Positions 26,501-36,611 of a DNA stretch of 64,000 nucleotides are shown one piece after another (the stretch's first letter is position 1; every line of letters begins with the position of its first letter). Location of the stretch: assembly GCA_951804985.1 (NCBI GenBank), contig OX638135.1:67010507-67074506 (forward strand). Direction: 5' to 3'. Position numbers and translations under genes: made by a program. The DNA comes from Dryomyza anilis. Its lineage: Eukaryota; Arthropoda; Insecta; Diptera; Dryomyzidae. The notes beneath the pieces were generated by a model, which did no database searches, had not been told where the DNA came from, and saw only the letters and a program-made list of their open reading frames with translations.

Positions 26501-26809
26501 AGTTTTGCTTACAATATTCTGTATATTTTGATGCTCTGTGATATCAAGTTTCTGCGATTTTGTATTCAGTATAATATTTCTACTCGAAACAATATTATTT
26601 TCCAATTTTTCAGGGGTTTCATTCAAATAAATGTTCCGAATTGATCCCTCAGAGGTTTTGGTTAGAGTCAACGATGTTCCTGTTCGTATGTGTGGTATTG
26701 ATAAACTTTTACTCGAGTAATAAGATGCGTATATAAATATTGTCAAAACCACAGCGCCTAACACAATTAAAAAACGCAGAAAGTGCCCGTTTTTTACGGC
26801 ACTGTTCAT
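19582..26809 (-). CDS. Beta-1,3-galactosyltransferase-like GT31 enzyme, intact copy, three exons
   Basis: Spliced CDS: exon 1 26809-26371, exon 2 20789-20640, exon 3 20588-19582. The lengths 439+150+1007 nt total 1596, i.e. 531 codons plus TAA, and both joins are phase 1. Family knowledge: GT31 enzymes are Golgi type II membrane proteins that transfer a hexose from a UDP-sugar in beta-1,3 linkage. Visible: a short cytoplasmic tail, one hydrophobic segment at about residues 11-30, a long low-complexity acidic stem, then the catalytic domain with RQTWG (305-309), DSYNNLTLKT (352-361), the metal-binding TDDDMF (381-386) and EDVFTTG (468-474). The C-terminus ends TTKCK. From recall the protein resembles Drosophila CG8668-type paralogues; acceptor and exact donor sugar are unknown. 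Intron 1 is 5581 nt and full of repeats; intron 2 is 51 nt. This is the only copy in the window with a first exon and without the nonsense codon. The splice model is inference from consensus sites and phase; the domain assignment is strong. Confidence 0.85.
20640..20789 (-). CDS. Exon 2 of the GT31 gene, copy 3
   Basis: 150 nt of stem sequence. The acceptor is a pyrimidine-rich tract ending TTTTAG at 20790 and the donor is AGAA|GTAAGT at 20639. The open frame appears to begin upstream at an ATG (20832), but a TAA sits directly before that ATG, and the 26809 exon joins in phase only at 20789, so the ATG is probably intronic. The second copy supports this: it has a stop in the same frame between the ATG and the acceptor while keeping the AG. 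Confidence 0.75.
21409..21694 (-). mobile_element. SINE family A, unit 3
   Basis: Same insertion with target duplication at 21398-21408 and 21695-21705, so the SINE predates the tandem amplification. Confidence 0.85.
22059..22324. mobile_element. MITE, unit 3
   Basis: Counterpart of 3142-3397. The first terminal repeat has several substitutions (for example AACAAAAACTC). Confidence 0.65.
22600..22760 (+). mobile_element. SINE family A, forward, unit 3
   Basis: Counterpart of 3810-3980 with a roughly 10-bp deletion inside the tRNA-like head (GGTTAGTGCGAGCTG). Confidence 0.7.
24001..24236. other. Segment private to unit 3
   Basis: Replaces the forward repeat R copy of units 1 and 2. Contains CGTGTCGAGCATG and homopolymer-rich sequence, with no gene. 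Either this is the ancestral state or a separate replacement. Confidence 0.5.
24383..25085 (-). mobile_element. Dispersed repeat R, near-complete reverse copy in intron 1
   Basis: Runs from AACCAGTTGAGAAGG to CACTCTTAGCGTAGGATAT. The (TCTG)n tract is reduced to a few units (GACAGATGGACAGACGGAC). Its outer part is the sequence truncated at 6515 and 16055. Confidence 0.75.
25086..26370. other. Distal part of GT31 intron 1
   Basis: AT-rich intron sequence with no coding region. 25890-25936 is about 45 bp of the 3' end of SINE family A in plus orientation, ending in a TTATTATT-like tail. No other element was recognised. Confidence 0.5.
26371..26809 (-). CDS. Exon 1 of the GT31 gene (start codon, membrane anchor, stem)
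   Basis: The first in-frame ATG is at 26809. A GTG lies 30 nt further upstream, and the next in-frame triplets run into TAA without another ATG, so the protein starts MNSAVKNGHF. The next roughly 20 residues are hydrophobic, then come SYY and a serine/threonine-rich stem with an acidic patch near residues 116-130. The exon ends at 26371 in front of a GTAATATATT donor, leaving one base (phase 1), which matches the exon 2 acceptor. Without splicing, the frame runs into intronic stops at about 26267. No second copy of this exon is visible in the window, although exons 2 and 3 occur three times. Confidence 0.75.
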
Positions 26810-27004
26810 TGTAAGCAAAATATTCACAATATTTTCCACAAAGTATAGATGTTATTAAGTTGATATCATCAACGACTGAAATATAGAATAAAAAACATGT
26901 TATAATAAACAATATATGTACCTTATTTTCCAAATTATGATGAACCAAATTATGATGTTGCCAATGACACTTTACGATGAAATGACTAAAAATGTGTAAA
27001 ATAT
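26810..27004 (-). promoter_or_regulatory. Upstream flank of GT31 exon 1
   Basis: AT-rich leader. On the minus strand a TTTCAGTCGTT stretch at about 26882-26871 fits either an arthropod initiator (TCAGTY) or the acceptor of a 5'-UTR intron; the sequence cannot decide which. A tRNA-like SINE begins only about 200 bp upstream of the ATG, so the promoter is either very compact or lies beyond the SINE. No convincing TATA box was located. Confidence 0.35.
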
Positions 27005-27232
27005 GTTGCGTCGATGGCTTAGCGGTTATTGCGGACTACGATTCGAAAAGTCCAGTAGCACACGTTTTTTTCGTTAACGTGCGACAATTTTTCAATAATT
27101 ATGTGGGGCATAGGCGTACAAAAAGTAATAGTTTCTGATCATTCTTGAATTTTTTTATATACATTTTTTTTTTGAAAAGAGGGCTTTCCATGGTTTAAGT
27201 ACATACAGGTTAAGCCATCATTCAAAATTCAC
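27005..27232 (+). mobile_element. tRNA-like SINE (family C), 5' copy
   Basis: Starts GCGTCGATGGCTTAGCGGTTA, with an A-box-like TGGCTTAGCGG, and ends near CATTCAAAATTCACCGGC. A second copy lies at 32385-32612, on the other side of the LTR element. The B box is degenerate, so the tRNA origin is likely but not certain. Confidence 0.55.
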
Positions 27233-27254
27233 CGGCCAATGACAACATACGATG

Positions 27255-27368
27255 TGTAGCAACACTCATACTTGTTTATGTATTGTTGTTTTTGTTTATT
27301 TCCAAAATGTTTTATTTATCATATATATTGTTCAAATATTTTCATTAGATTTTTACTTTTTCAAGATT
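27255..27368 (+). repeat. 5' LTR, portion matching the 3' LTR
   Basis: Begins TGTAGCAACACTCATACTTG and aligns with 32249 onward as far as CAAGATTGAA. The 5' LTR may continue to about 27600; the 3' copy seems truncated, so the true LTR length and the primer binding site are unresolved. Confidence 0.7.
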
Positions 27369-27972
27369 GAAGACATAAAAATACATATTAATATTTAAAA
27401 TATAACCTACTTTTTTGGCGATTCTGCGAACATGAATATCATCCCAAAATAAATGATAAATATAATTAATAATTTTAATATCCTTGCACAAAATAAGAGA
27501 AAACTTAATTAATCAATCAAAAGCAATTTTATGTCTTCTATCAAATACAAAATTATATCACGATTAATTGTTTAGTAGAGAAACGCATTAACTCCACACC
27601 GAATTTGCATCATTAAATATACCAAATAACTTAAAAAACCAATAACTATAATAAATCAACAACTATAATATATCAACAACTACCTCATTAACAAATACTG
27701 CGTGGTTCATTGGATGTTCATTGGCAGCAACTATATCACTTACAACAACATATTTGAAAGAGGTCTTAATTGCAACTTCAAAAAAAAATATCTTCTGAAA
27801 TAATCTAAATCTGATTCGAAAAATCGTTAACTACAACATCATCAACCGGATTCAAAAAATTCTTAGCCGTAAGTTATCTATTTTCCAGAACCATTATTTT
27901 TATATTACTCTAATAAATTATTAATTATATACATATATTTTGATTTATTTACAATTGATTTATTTACAGCTA

Positions 27973-28215
27973 AATTCAGCAATGCATGAAAAATTTAACC
28001 AGTTATCATTAGAAGTTAATGAAATAAAAACTCGATCTAAGTCCAACGAAAGAATTCCCTTTCGGTCTAACGAACGGATTCCCTCGTACAAGACAGCAAC
28101 AATCTCCTCAACGGACATACTACTGGTATTATTACAAATTTGGAATTACTGCGCGTAAATGTATTAAACCATGTTCTTTTAATAATAAAAATTCACCAAA
28201 CTACACAAACAACTC
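27973..28215 (+). pseudogene. gag C-terminal remnant of the CsRn1-like element
   Basis: Encodes NEIKTRSK.. and then, out of frame, YYYKFGITARKCIKPCSFN, which fits the tyrosine/cysteine-rich end of CsRn1-type gag. The bulk of gag upstream is unrecognisable. Confidence 0.5.
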
Positions 28216-28289
28216 TTTAAACTAAATTCTTCCATTATGACGGTGATAAATAATGGATCATTTTTAAACCTTCACGTCGCCTATTTATA

Positions 28290-28987
28290 TTTGACCAAAG
28301 AAACAAATTAAATTTTTTAATCGACACTGGCGCTGTACCAGCAGCAACCAGTTTTATAATTTTAAAAGAAACTCCGATGTTATTCTCTCAGCAGCCAATG
28401 GCTACACTATTCAAACATATGGGACGAAACTCTTTAATATTGATTTAGGTTTGAGACGAGATTTTTATTTTCCCTTTATTTCAGCAGATATTAAAACTCC
28501 TATTATCGGTGCAAATTTTTTAGAAACATTCGAAATTTTAGTTGACATGAAAAAAAGACAACTCATTGACATAAAAACAAATTTACGAACCACTGTTTCA
28601 TCAGGATATTGTGAAATTCCTTGCCTCAAAATTTATATAGTTGAAAATAAATTCACTGATTAAAAAATTTCTAAATATTACATCTGAACCATATTATAAC
28701 CAACCAGTAAAACATTCTACTCGACATAGAATTGAAACAAGTGGTGTTTTACCATATTCGAGGCCACGTATGTTAGATCCTCTTATATATAAAGTAGCCA
28801 AAACTGAATTCGAATATTTGATTAAAATAGGAGTTTGTCGTACTTCGTCATCTAATACAGCATCAGCGTTACATTTGGTTCCAAAAAAAGACCCGAATGA
28901 TTGGCGTCCCTGTGGAGATTACAGGAGACTGAACAATATTACTATACCAGATCGGTATCCCTTACCACACATACACGACATTAACAT
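28290..28987 (+). pseudogene. Protease and N-terminal RT of the CsRn1-like element
   Basis: Aspartic protease with LIDTGA (near 28317) and the later PIIGANFLETF, then an RT start with HRIETSG, RTSSSNTASALHLVPKK, WRPCGDYRRLN and YPLPHIHD. Several frame changes occur (stops near 28440 and 28660). The RT is cut at 28987 by an inserted element and resumes at 30022. Confidence 0.75.
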
Positions 28988-30021
28988 CCCAAGTAACCAC
29001 GGGTCGACAATTGCCACAAACTCTTGTGTCAAATGTGTAGCTTTTAAGTTACCTCTAACACCAGTGTTGCAAACTAGTAATTTTTAGTTGCAACGCGGTG
29101 GCTAAGAACATGTATGGAACATAAGCAATAATATGTCACAATGCTGTGATATATAAGTCATTCATTCTGATAATTGAACATAAATTTAGTTCCAAAGCGG
29201 TGGCTAAAACATGTGTGGGACAATGCAATAATATGTCACAATGCTGTGATTATAAGTCATACATTCCGTTAATGGAACATATACGATAATGGAAGGAGCT
29301 AACTTTGTTGTTATGACGTGGCAAAATAGTGGCAAATTATAAAATGTATTATGTTCCATATATGTTGCATGTATATAATGAAGAACCTAATAGGAACATG
29401 TTTATTAATAATATAGCTAAATGACTTTAAAATGCTATAAATGTATATTATAATACACAAAATATTTATTATATCCACTACATATGTCCATGGAACGTTG
29501 GGTTGTAAAAAAGAAAAGTCGGAATAGTATAATTTAAGAAATTAAAAAAATCACTTTTTTTAAAAAATTTCACAAATTGCATTTTTTAAGTGCGCGTTAA
29601 AATTAGAGAGCGTAAATATAGCTTTAACCCAAAAACTTGAACCGTTTGTTAAATTAGAGTTGTAGTTTGCCGAAAAATCTGTTCGTAAAGACTTATATTA
29701 TTATGCCATAACATATTTTTGATATAATGTGCAGTTTTATTACGCGACAAACATTCGCGTTCGTTAATGGCACTGCGTAGAATCTTTATTATTATTTTTA
29801 TTTTTAATCCACACAAGTTCCACATTTAAAATTACAGTTCAAGTTCCAAATAGGTGAACCGACACATTAATGGATCAAAATTTGTGGCAACTAAGCCTCG
29901 CCCCTGGGCTTTTTGATTGGCAATTAGGTGACAAATAAGTATTTTTCTCATTATAAAGAACAAACACTTTAATGGCAATTGTGTGGCTACCACTTAAGTT
30001 GCCACAAATTGGTTACTTGAG
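28988..30021. mobile_element. TIR element inserted in the RT region
   Basis: Ends CCCAAGTAACCA (left) and TGGTTACTTGAG (right), complementary except for one base. Flanked by AT on both sides (28986-28987 and 30022-30023). The RT resumes directly after it in the expected domain order. It contains a direct repeat of about 100 bp (29095-29182 and 29202-29281, landmark GCGGTGGCTAA) and no transposase frame, so it is non-autonomous. Superfamily not assigned. Confidence 0.7.
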
Positions 30022-30990
30022 ATAGACTTCAAAAACAAAACTATATTTTCTAAAATTGATTTGGTGAGAGCTTATCACCAAATTCCAATGGCAGAAGAAG
30101 ACATATCAAAGACTGCTATAACAACACCTTTTGGACTATTTGAATTTGTGCGAATGCTATTTGGTTTGCGAAATAGTGCCCAATCTTTCCAACGTTTTGT
30201 CAATGAAGTGTTTTTCGGCCTTAATATTGTTTGTACTTAAAGTTAGTGAAAAAGAAACTCAACTTATGATGCACCTTGAGATAGTATTCGCACGACTTGA
30301 CGAATATGGATTGGATATCAAACCTACTAAATGCGTATTCGGTTCTTCATGTATTGAATTCCTTAGTTACAAAATATCATCTGACGGAATTCAACCAACT
30401 GAAGAGAGAATTATATTTATATCTACTTTTGAAAAACCAACCTCTACAACAAAATTACAAACATTTTTAGGGATGGTAAATTATTACCACAAACATATAC
30501 CTTTTCTAGCAAAATTTTTAAGACAATTGCATAATATACTTTCCGCGACAATTCGAAACAAAAGTAAACATATCGTTTGGTCAAATGATGCAGAAAACGC
30601 GTTTGAAATTGTTGTTCGTTCATTTGCAGGAAATACACTTCTTAACAATTTCCAAATTATCAATTGCTGTAGATGCATCTAACATTGCCATTGGTTCAGT
30701 GTTACAACAATTTAATAATAATGTTTCGGAACATTTAGCATACTTTTCGAAAAATTATCTCCAGCAGAAACAAAATATTCTACTTCCGATAGAGAGCTAT
30801 TAGCAATTTATAACAGCATTAAACATTTTCGACACTTTCTAGAAGGCATACCATTTATAGTACATACTGATCATAAACCACTAACATATACTCGAGATTC
30901 AAAAGTAAATCGATCACCACGACAAACAAGGCATTTAGAATACATAGCACAATTATTATTGCAGACACTTTATCACGTATACCAGAAATA
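30022..30990 (+). pseudogene. RT core and RNase H of the CsRn1-like element
   Basis: [23 protein letters not shown] and [13 protein letters not shown] place this in the RT palm. The expected YxDD box should follow at about 30225, but the sequence passes straight to VSEKETQ with about 20 bp missing, so the catalytic pair is lost. Thumb and connection follow (FLGMVNYYHKHIP), then RNase H (AVDASNIAIGSVLQQF, HTDHKPLTY) in shifted frames. Confidence 0.75.
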
Positions 30991-31179
30991 AACACCATTT
31001 CAACAACAGAAATATCTTTTCAAAATGTATACAATGGACAACAAATAGATGTAACCCTTACTGATCTGGTATTTGCCTCAAATTCCAAATTTAATTTAAA
31101 AGAGATTAGTTTACCCTCTTCCCTAAACAAAATTTGGTATGAAATATAACGTAAGTCTCCACGTCCTTATGTAACTCGA

Positions 31180-32147
31180 TCAATGCGAAAAATTATATTT
31201 GAAAAGTTACATTCTTTATGGCATCCTGGTATTCGAGGAACTAGAAAATTGATACAAACAAAATACTTTTGGCCAGGAATGAGAAAAGAAATTAATGAAT
31301 GGGCAACTAATTGTATAGAATGCCAAGAATCGAAAATCCAACTATATACGAGATATTCAGTTTCAAAAATCGATATTCCAACTGGACGATTTGAACATAT
31401 CCACATGGATATTGTTGGTCCTCTAATGGTTATAAACATATTCTAACAAATATTGATAGACACACCCGATGGCTAGAAGCATATCCATTAAAGGATATTT
31501 CTGCATCAACAGTTGCAAAAACTTTTGCATATCAATACATCGATTTGGAGTACCACTAAACATAACAGTAGACCAGGGTACTCAATTTACATCGAGACTT
31601 TTTAGTGAACTGACGAAATTTCTTGGCGCTCACAAAATCCATAGTTCTGATTATCATCCACAAGCTAATGGAATCATCGAACGATTTCGTAGACTACTGA
31701 AAACTTGTATTATGATTTCAAAAGATTCAGTACGATGGTCGGATGAAATTCATACGATCTATTTTTAAAGAAGATATTAAATGTTGTCCAGTTGAATTAG
31801 TATAAGGACAAACTTTAAGACTTCCCGGTTAACTAATAATACCGTCTAAGCCAATATCAAAAGACGAGATCCTCACAAAATTAAGAGATCATTTTTCACA
31901 TTGCAGAACTAATATTGTTCATCACACAAATTCGAAAAAGAGCTATTTACCCAAAGGTTTAAAAACTTGTAATTTTGTATTTTTAAAAATAAATTGATAT
32001 ACTGGATTGCAAAAACCATTTGAAGGATCTTATAAAATATTATCACGAAATGAAAAAACTTTTAAAATTCAAATTGGAAATTCAATAAGAACTGTTTCAA
32101 TAGACAATACTAAATCAGCATACATTGATAAAACAGAACACGTTTAA
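31180..32147 (+). pseudogene. Integrase of the CsRn1-like element
   Basis: N-terminal HHCC-type zinc site (HSLWHPGI..CIECQ), a core with FEHIHMDIVGPL, DRHTRWLEA, VDQGTQFTS and HPQANGIIERF (the D,D,E residues are visible), and a C-terminal PFEGSYKI..TVSIDNTK stretch ending in TAA near 32147. Frames change at about 31445, 31560 and 31770, so no intact protein is made. Confidence 0.75.
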
Positions 32148-32235
32148 ACAAATGACGTTTAATGTTAATTAGTTTCTACATTACATATTTCAAAATATAT
32201 TGTTTAATTTTTAATAATTTATATTATAATATACT

Positions 32236-32248
32236 GAAGGGGGAGAAG
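32236..32248 (+). promoter_or_regulatory. Polypurine tract
   Basis: GAAGGGGGAGAAG immediately before TGTAGCA of the 3' LTR, the standard plus-strand primer position in LTR elements. Confidence 0.75.
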
Positions 32249-32365
32249 TGTAGCAAGACACATACTTGATTATATATTGTTCTTTTTGTTTATTTCCACA
32301 ATGTTTTATTTATCATTTATATTGTTCAAATATTTTCATTAGATTTTTAATTTTTCAAGATTGAA
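32249..32365 (+). repeat. 3' LTR, apparently truncated
   Basis: Matches the 5' LTR from TGTAGCAAGAC to CAAGATTGAA, then runs into sequence like that upstream of the 27005 SINE. Confidence 0.7.
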
Positions 32366-32384
32366 TGTTTAAAAGATTTTGCGT

Positions 32385-32612
32385 CGATGGCTTAGCGGTT
32401 ATTGAGGACTGCGATCCGAAAAGTCCAGTAGCACACGTTCATTTCTGGACTGGGACTAATAAATGAGTTTTTAAAATTTTTTTGTTAACGTGCGAAATTT
32501 TCAACAATTTTGTCATGGGGGTACAAAAGGTAATAGTTTCTGATCATTTTTTGCAACGAGGACTTTTCATGGTTGAAGAATATACAGGTTAAGCCATCAT
32601 TCCAAATTCACC
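32385..32612 (+). mobile_element. SINE family C, 3' copy
   Basis: Same head and tail as 27005-27232 but retains about 35 bp (TTCATTTCTGGACTGGGAC) missing there. With the first copy it brackets the LTR element. Confidence 0.55.
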
Positions 32613-33126
32613 GGCGTATGCTTACTGTTCCGACCTATAACACAGTGCAACATATATGAAAATTCTCCCATCTTCCAATTTGATAACGATTTTAGGGTAA
32701 TTCGGGATCGCTGATCTCGAAGCTAATCGTTTTATTCAATAACATCTGGGCTAGAGATGGGCGTGTGACTGTTTTTGATGGCACGGACATGCACGGGCAC
32801 GCCGATAGATGACACGCACGAGAACGAACACGAGCCGGACAACTAAATTTAAAGTCACTCACGAAAAAAACTTACAATGTTTTAGAAAGACACGAAAAAA
32901 GCAGAGAATCACATAAAAGCTAGGCAAAACGTGACAAATAATATTATAAAAAGAGACTAAAATCCTTTAGAATATGGGTTCTGGTTCCAAGATTTTGAAA
33001 ATAACGGTTGCCATTCCGGTTTCAACCAAAAAATGTATGAGTTCCGATTCCGGTTTCACATATTTTTTAATGAAAGTTCCGATTCCGGTTCCAAAAATGG
33101 AAACGGTTCGGGCTACAATTTCGGTT
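32613..33126. other. Low-complexity element-end-like sequence
   Basis: CTAGAGATGGGCGTG near 32751 followed by repeated CACG motifs, then many GTTCCGATTCCGGTT-type repeats (32970-33120) that continue at 33463-33541 beyond a SINE. Repetition of one short motif resembles the subterminal arrays of hAT-type elements, but no matching ends or target duplication were found. No gene. Confidence 0.4.
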
Positions 33127-33141
33127 CTTTGTGGTCCCATA

Positions 33142-33447
33142 ATAATAATCGTTTGGCGCTACAGTCCTGTATAGAACTTCGGCCGAGCTCTCTCACCATT
33201 TTGAGCTGTGCGTGTTATATTTGTACTCAAAGTAGTGGGACCTACAGTTTATTGCCGAATCCGAACGGCGGGTGAGAGCTTTTCATAGGCATTGTTTTAC
33301 TCTCGCAAGTTTGCCATTTACTGACGAGAGGTAGCGCGGTATAGAAAAATGTTTCTATGAAAAGATGTTGTTAGCCCCAGTCCAGGCTTGAACCGGGGAC
33401 CTTTCGGCTCGCAGTCCAACGCACTAACCACTGAGCTACCGCGGCTA
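33142..33447 (-). mobile_element. SINE family A with 15-bp target duplication
   Basis: Complete copy on the minus strand: tRNA-like head with GGTTCAAGCCTGG near 33395, (ATT)n tail at the left end. Flanked by CTTTGTGGTCCCATA at 33127-33141 and 33448-33462. This is the clearest boundary evidence for the family. Confidence 0.9.
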
Positions 33448-33547
33448 CTTTGTGGTCCCATAGTGGGAATAAAACCTTTGAAATATCGATGCCGGTTCTC
33501 GTTCCAAGATTTAAAAAATAGCGGTTCCGATTCCGATTCCAATCAAA

Positions 33548-33780
33548 AAAACCAGTTGTAAAGGTTAGATCACATGGGAAATTTTAAAGTAGGATAGATA
33601 GGATTATCAAAATTTTAGTCGGTCTAAGCCGACTATAAATACACTACACATATGTGTGGTTACCCTTCAAACCGGTATATATAGGTCACCAGGGTATACG
33701 AATCCTGAAAATAACTAGAAACTTTAAATCGCTGAAGAATTTCCATCCATTTGATACCCATATTTACAAATGGGTAGGTG
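33548..33780 (-). mobile_element. Dispersed repeat R, left part of a copy split by a LINE
   Basis: From AACCAGTTGTAAAGG to AAATGGGTAGGTGTA. The continuing part of the same repeat starts at 37798 (CCGAATTTCGATTTTT), so the LINE between them was inserted into this copy. Confidence 0.7.
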
Positions 33781-33919
33781 TAATAATCGAGTTTTAGCTA
33801 ATACAGCTAGCTTGCCTTTTCAAAGCGTATATGCTTGAAAAAATTTACCCACTAATAGTAGTTGGGCTCGTAGCAAACGCATGCAGTTGTTAAAATATCT
33901 ACAATATTATTTTTGTTAT

Positions 33920-36300
33920 TAAAGCTTCAATCTACATTTGAGTTGACTTTTTGACAGATTAACATTAAAATGTGTGCAATTATTAACTATATTACACATA
34001 CGGTTAAAAAGTGATGAAAGAACATAATTTGTTCTACTAAATGGAAGATAGAATAATGTATCACCATTTCTACTACTTATACGATTTTGATTAAAGGTTA
34101 TATATCGTAGAAGCTCTGGTGAATCCAATTTACCAGTAATGAGTTGATGTATATAGATTATATCAGCATTTTTTCTGCGAGTGATTTCAAGTTTAATAGC
34201 TTCAGCCGATCCTCATATGGTGGAAGATTGTAATTATCAACCCAATTTAAACCATTGAGAGCGAATCGTACACATTTTTTTGTATACGTTCGATACGATC
34301 AGTGTGCACTTTATAAAAAGGAGACCATACTTGACTTGCATATTCTAGATGACAACGTACTAGAGTATTATATAGAGTTAATGTAGTCAAAGGATTATTA
34401 AATTCTTTAGCCCAGCGCTTGATAAAACCAAGCAATGAAGAGGCTTTTTTTACATATATGTTCAATATGAAGTTTGAACGATAAAGTGGGATCAACAAAC
34501 AGACCTAGATCCTTTACTATATGTACTCGACTAACATTTTCCTCTTTTAACATATAGTTATACTCTATATTGTTTCTCTTTCGAAAAAATACCATAGACT
34601 GACATAAGTACCAAATGGTTCTTAAAACACCAAATCTCAAAAAAATTTAAATCTATCTGCAGTAATTTAGCGTTCTTCTCATCCTTGATAGCCTTATAAA
34701 TTTTCATGTCATCGGCATAAATTAATAGATTGGAGTACTTTATATTGTATATGACCTCATTAATCGCCAAAATAAATAAAAGAGGTCCAAGATGGCTACC
34801 CTGAGGTACCCCGGATGTTGCAATAAAAGGTGAAGATGAAACTTTTCTGAAACGTATTAGATATGACCGATCAGATAAATAAGATAGTATCCATTTCACA
34901 AAGAATTCTGGAAAACCAAGTATCTTTAATTTGAACAAAATTAAATTGTGAGGAAGTTTGTCGAAAGCTATACTGAAGTCAGTATATATGCAATCAACTT
35001 GATTTCCTGACTCGATTTCGTCAGTTGTGAATGAGGTGAAATCCAGTAGGTTTGATACCGTGGATCTACCGGTAACAAATCCATGCTGACGTGTTGTAAT
35101 TACATGTTTGCAATGAATTTTTATATGATCATACACAATGCGTTCAAACAATTTCGGGATAGATGAGAGTTTAGCAATTGGTCTATAATTGGTAACATCG
35201 TTTTTGCACCCTTTTTTAAAAATTGGACTTATAAATGAGTTTTTCCAAAATTGTGGAAAATTACCTTCATTAATTGATTTATTAAATATGATACTAAGGG
35301 GCATACATAACGACGCACCACAGTTATTTAAAACTGTAGCAGGAATACCGTCTGGCCCAGAGCTATAATCATCATCAATTGACGAAATGTATTGAAAGAT
35401 TAAATCCGGTGTAAAAGACATAGAATCTAGTGAAGTTTTGGGTGCTGAGTGCATGTATTGAAAATAGTTATTATCAATAATGAACGGATTACTACTAAAC
35501 GACTGTTTAAAAAGGCTAGCAAATAAGCCACATATAATATCAGGGTCACTCGTGAACTCCTCGTTATTTTTAAATGATGCTGGAAAACCATCACTTTTCT
35601 TTTTAGTATTAATAAAACCCTAAAACTTCTTAGGATCTGATAATATTTTAAGCTTCATTTTTTCAACATAATCAGAATAAAGTGAAGCTGATTTACTTTT
35701 AAATTCCAGAAACATGATAGTGTATGTTTCTAGGTCATTAGGATTTTGACTATTGACATATCTATTCCATGCTCTATTCCTAGAATTACGTAAATTCTTT
35801 AATTCTTTGGTGTACTATGGATACGATGATTGCTTAGAAAATTTCAGACTGTAAGGTACCGATAGTGCAATACAAGAAAATAGTTCAAAGTAAAAGAAAT
35901 TTATGGAACAATCGAGTTGATTATTGTCAATATAGTTTGATAAAAAATCACGTTTTGCAAATAACAATTCATTCATTTTAGCATAATCTGCTTTAGCAAA
36001 ATTAAATTCATATACTTTATCTGAAGAGCGAGAATTAAATATTATCTCTATCAGATTGGTAATAAATTGTTAAAGGTGGATGATAATTATCAATGCCTGT
36101 TAGAGCATGAATAAACCGTTTAACAACCGAATTATTACTGTCAGTAGTAAAAACCAGGTTAAGTTGTCTATCTAGAATATTAGTAATATAACTTACTTGT
36201 TGTAAGTCAGATGAGATAGTGTCAACAAAAATTTGTTCTTGTCGGTTTTTAGAGTTAGATGCACAGTAATATGTATCATCGTCAGATCTATCCCATTTTA
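33920..36300 (-). pseudogene. LINE endonuclease end, RT and C-terminal region
   Basis: Starts with KWDRSDDDTYYC and LNLVFTT (end of endonuclease). The RT then runs from about 35450 to 34560: SSGPDGIPATVL, FKKGCKNDVTNYRPI, QHGFVTGRSTVSNL, DFSIAFDK, GVPQGSHLGPLLF and the catalytic YADDMK near 34715. Further frames give KDLGLFVDPTLSF, YNTLVRCHLEYASQVWSPF and a C-terminal PELLRYITFN..FSRTNYV block, as in CR1-like elements. Frameshifts occur at about 34560, 34450 and 34240, and stops lie between 36035 and 35455. Confidence 0.8.
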
Positions 36301-36611
36301 AATAATAATAATAGTTTGGCACTACAGTTCTATAAGAACTTAGGCCGAGCTCTCTCACCATTTTGAGATGTGCGTGTTATATTTGTACTTAAAGTGGTGG
36401 GACCTACAGTTTATTGCCGAATCCGAATGGCGGGTGAGAGCTTTTCATAGGCAATGTTTTTACTCTCGGAGGTTTGCCATTTACTGCCGAGAGGTAGCGC
36501 GGTATAGAAAAATGTTTCTATGAAAAGATGTTGTTAGCCCCAGTCCAGGCTTGAACCGGGGACCTTTCGGCTCGCAGTCCAACGCACTAACCACTGAGCT
36601 ACCGCGGCTAC
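36301..36611 (-). mobile_element. SINE family A inside the LINE endonuclease
   Basis: Complete tRNA-like head and (ATT)n tail, same strand as the LINE. It lies between the DFNLPD and KWDRSDDD parts of the endonuclease. Very similar to the 33142-33447 copy, so probably among the younger insertions here. Confidence 0.85.

Larger units (their letters stand above)
27255..32365 (+). mobile_element. Decayed Ty3/Gypsy LTR retrotransposon, probably CsRn1 lineage
   Basis: Bounded by related LTR sequences beginning TGTAGCAA (27255-27368 and 32249-32365); a purine-rich tract GAAGGGGGAGAAG lies directly before the 3' LTR. Domains in order: a gag C-terminal remnant, protease, RT, RNase H, H2C2 integrase zinc finger, integrase core and C-terminal domain, all in broken frames. 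The CsRn1 assignment rests on the gag KFGITARKC-type end and the protease/RT style, and is inference. A 1034-bp TIR element interrupts the RT (28988-30021). Confidence 0.8.

Noticed and set aside
27005..27090. Functional tRNA gene with long variable arm
   Set aside because: Degenerate B box, no acceptor pairing seen, and the same body is repeated at 32385.
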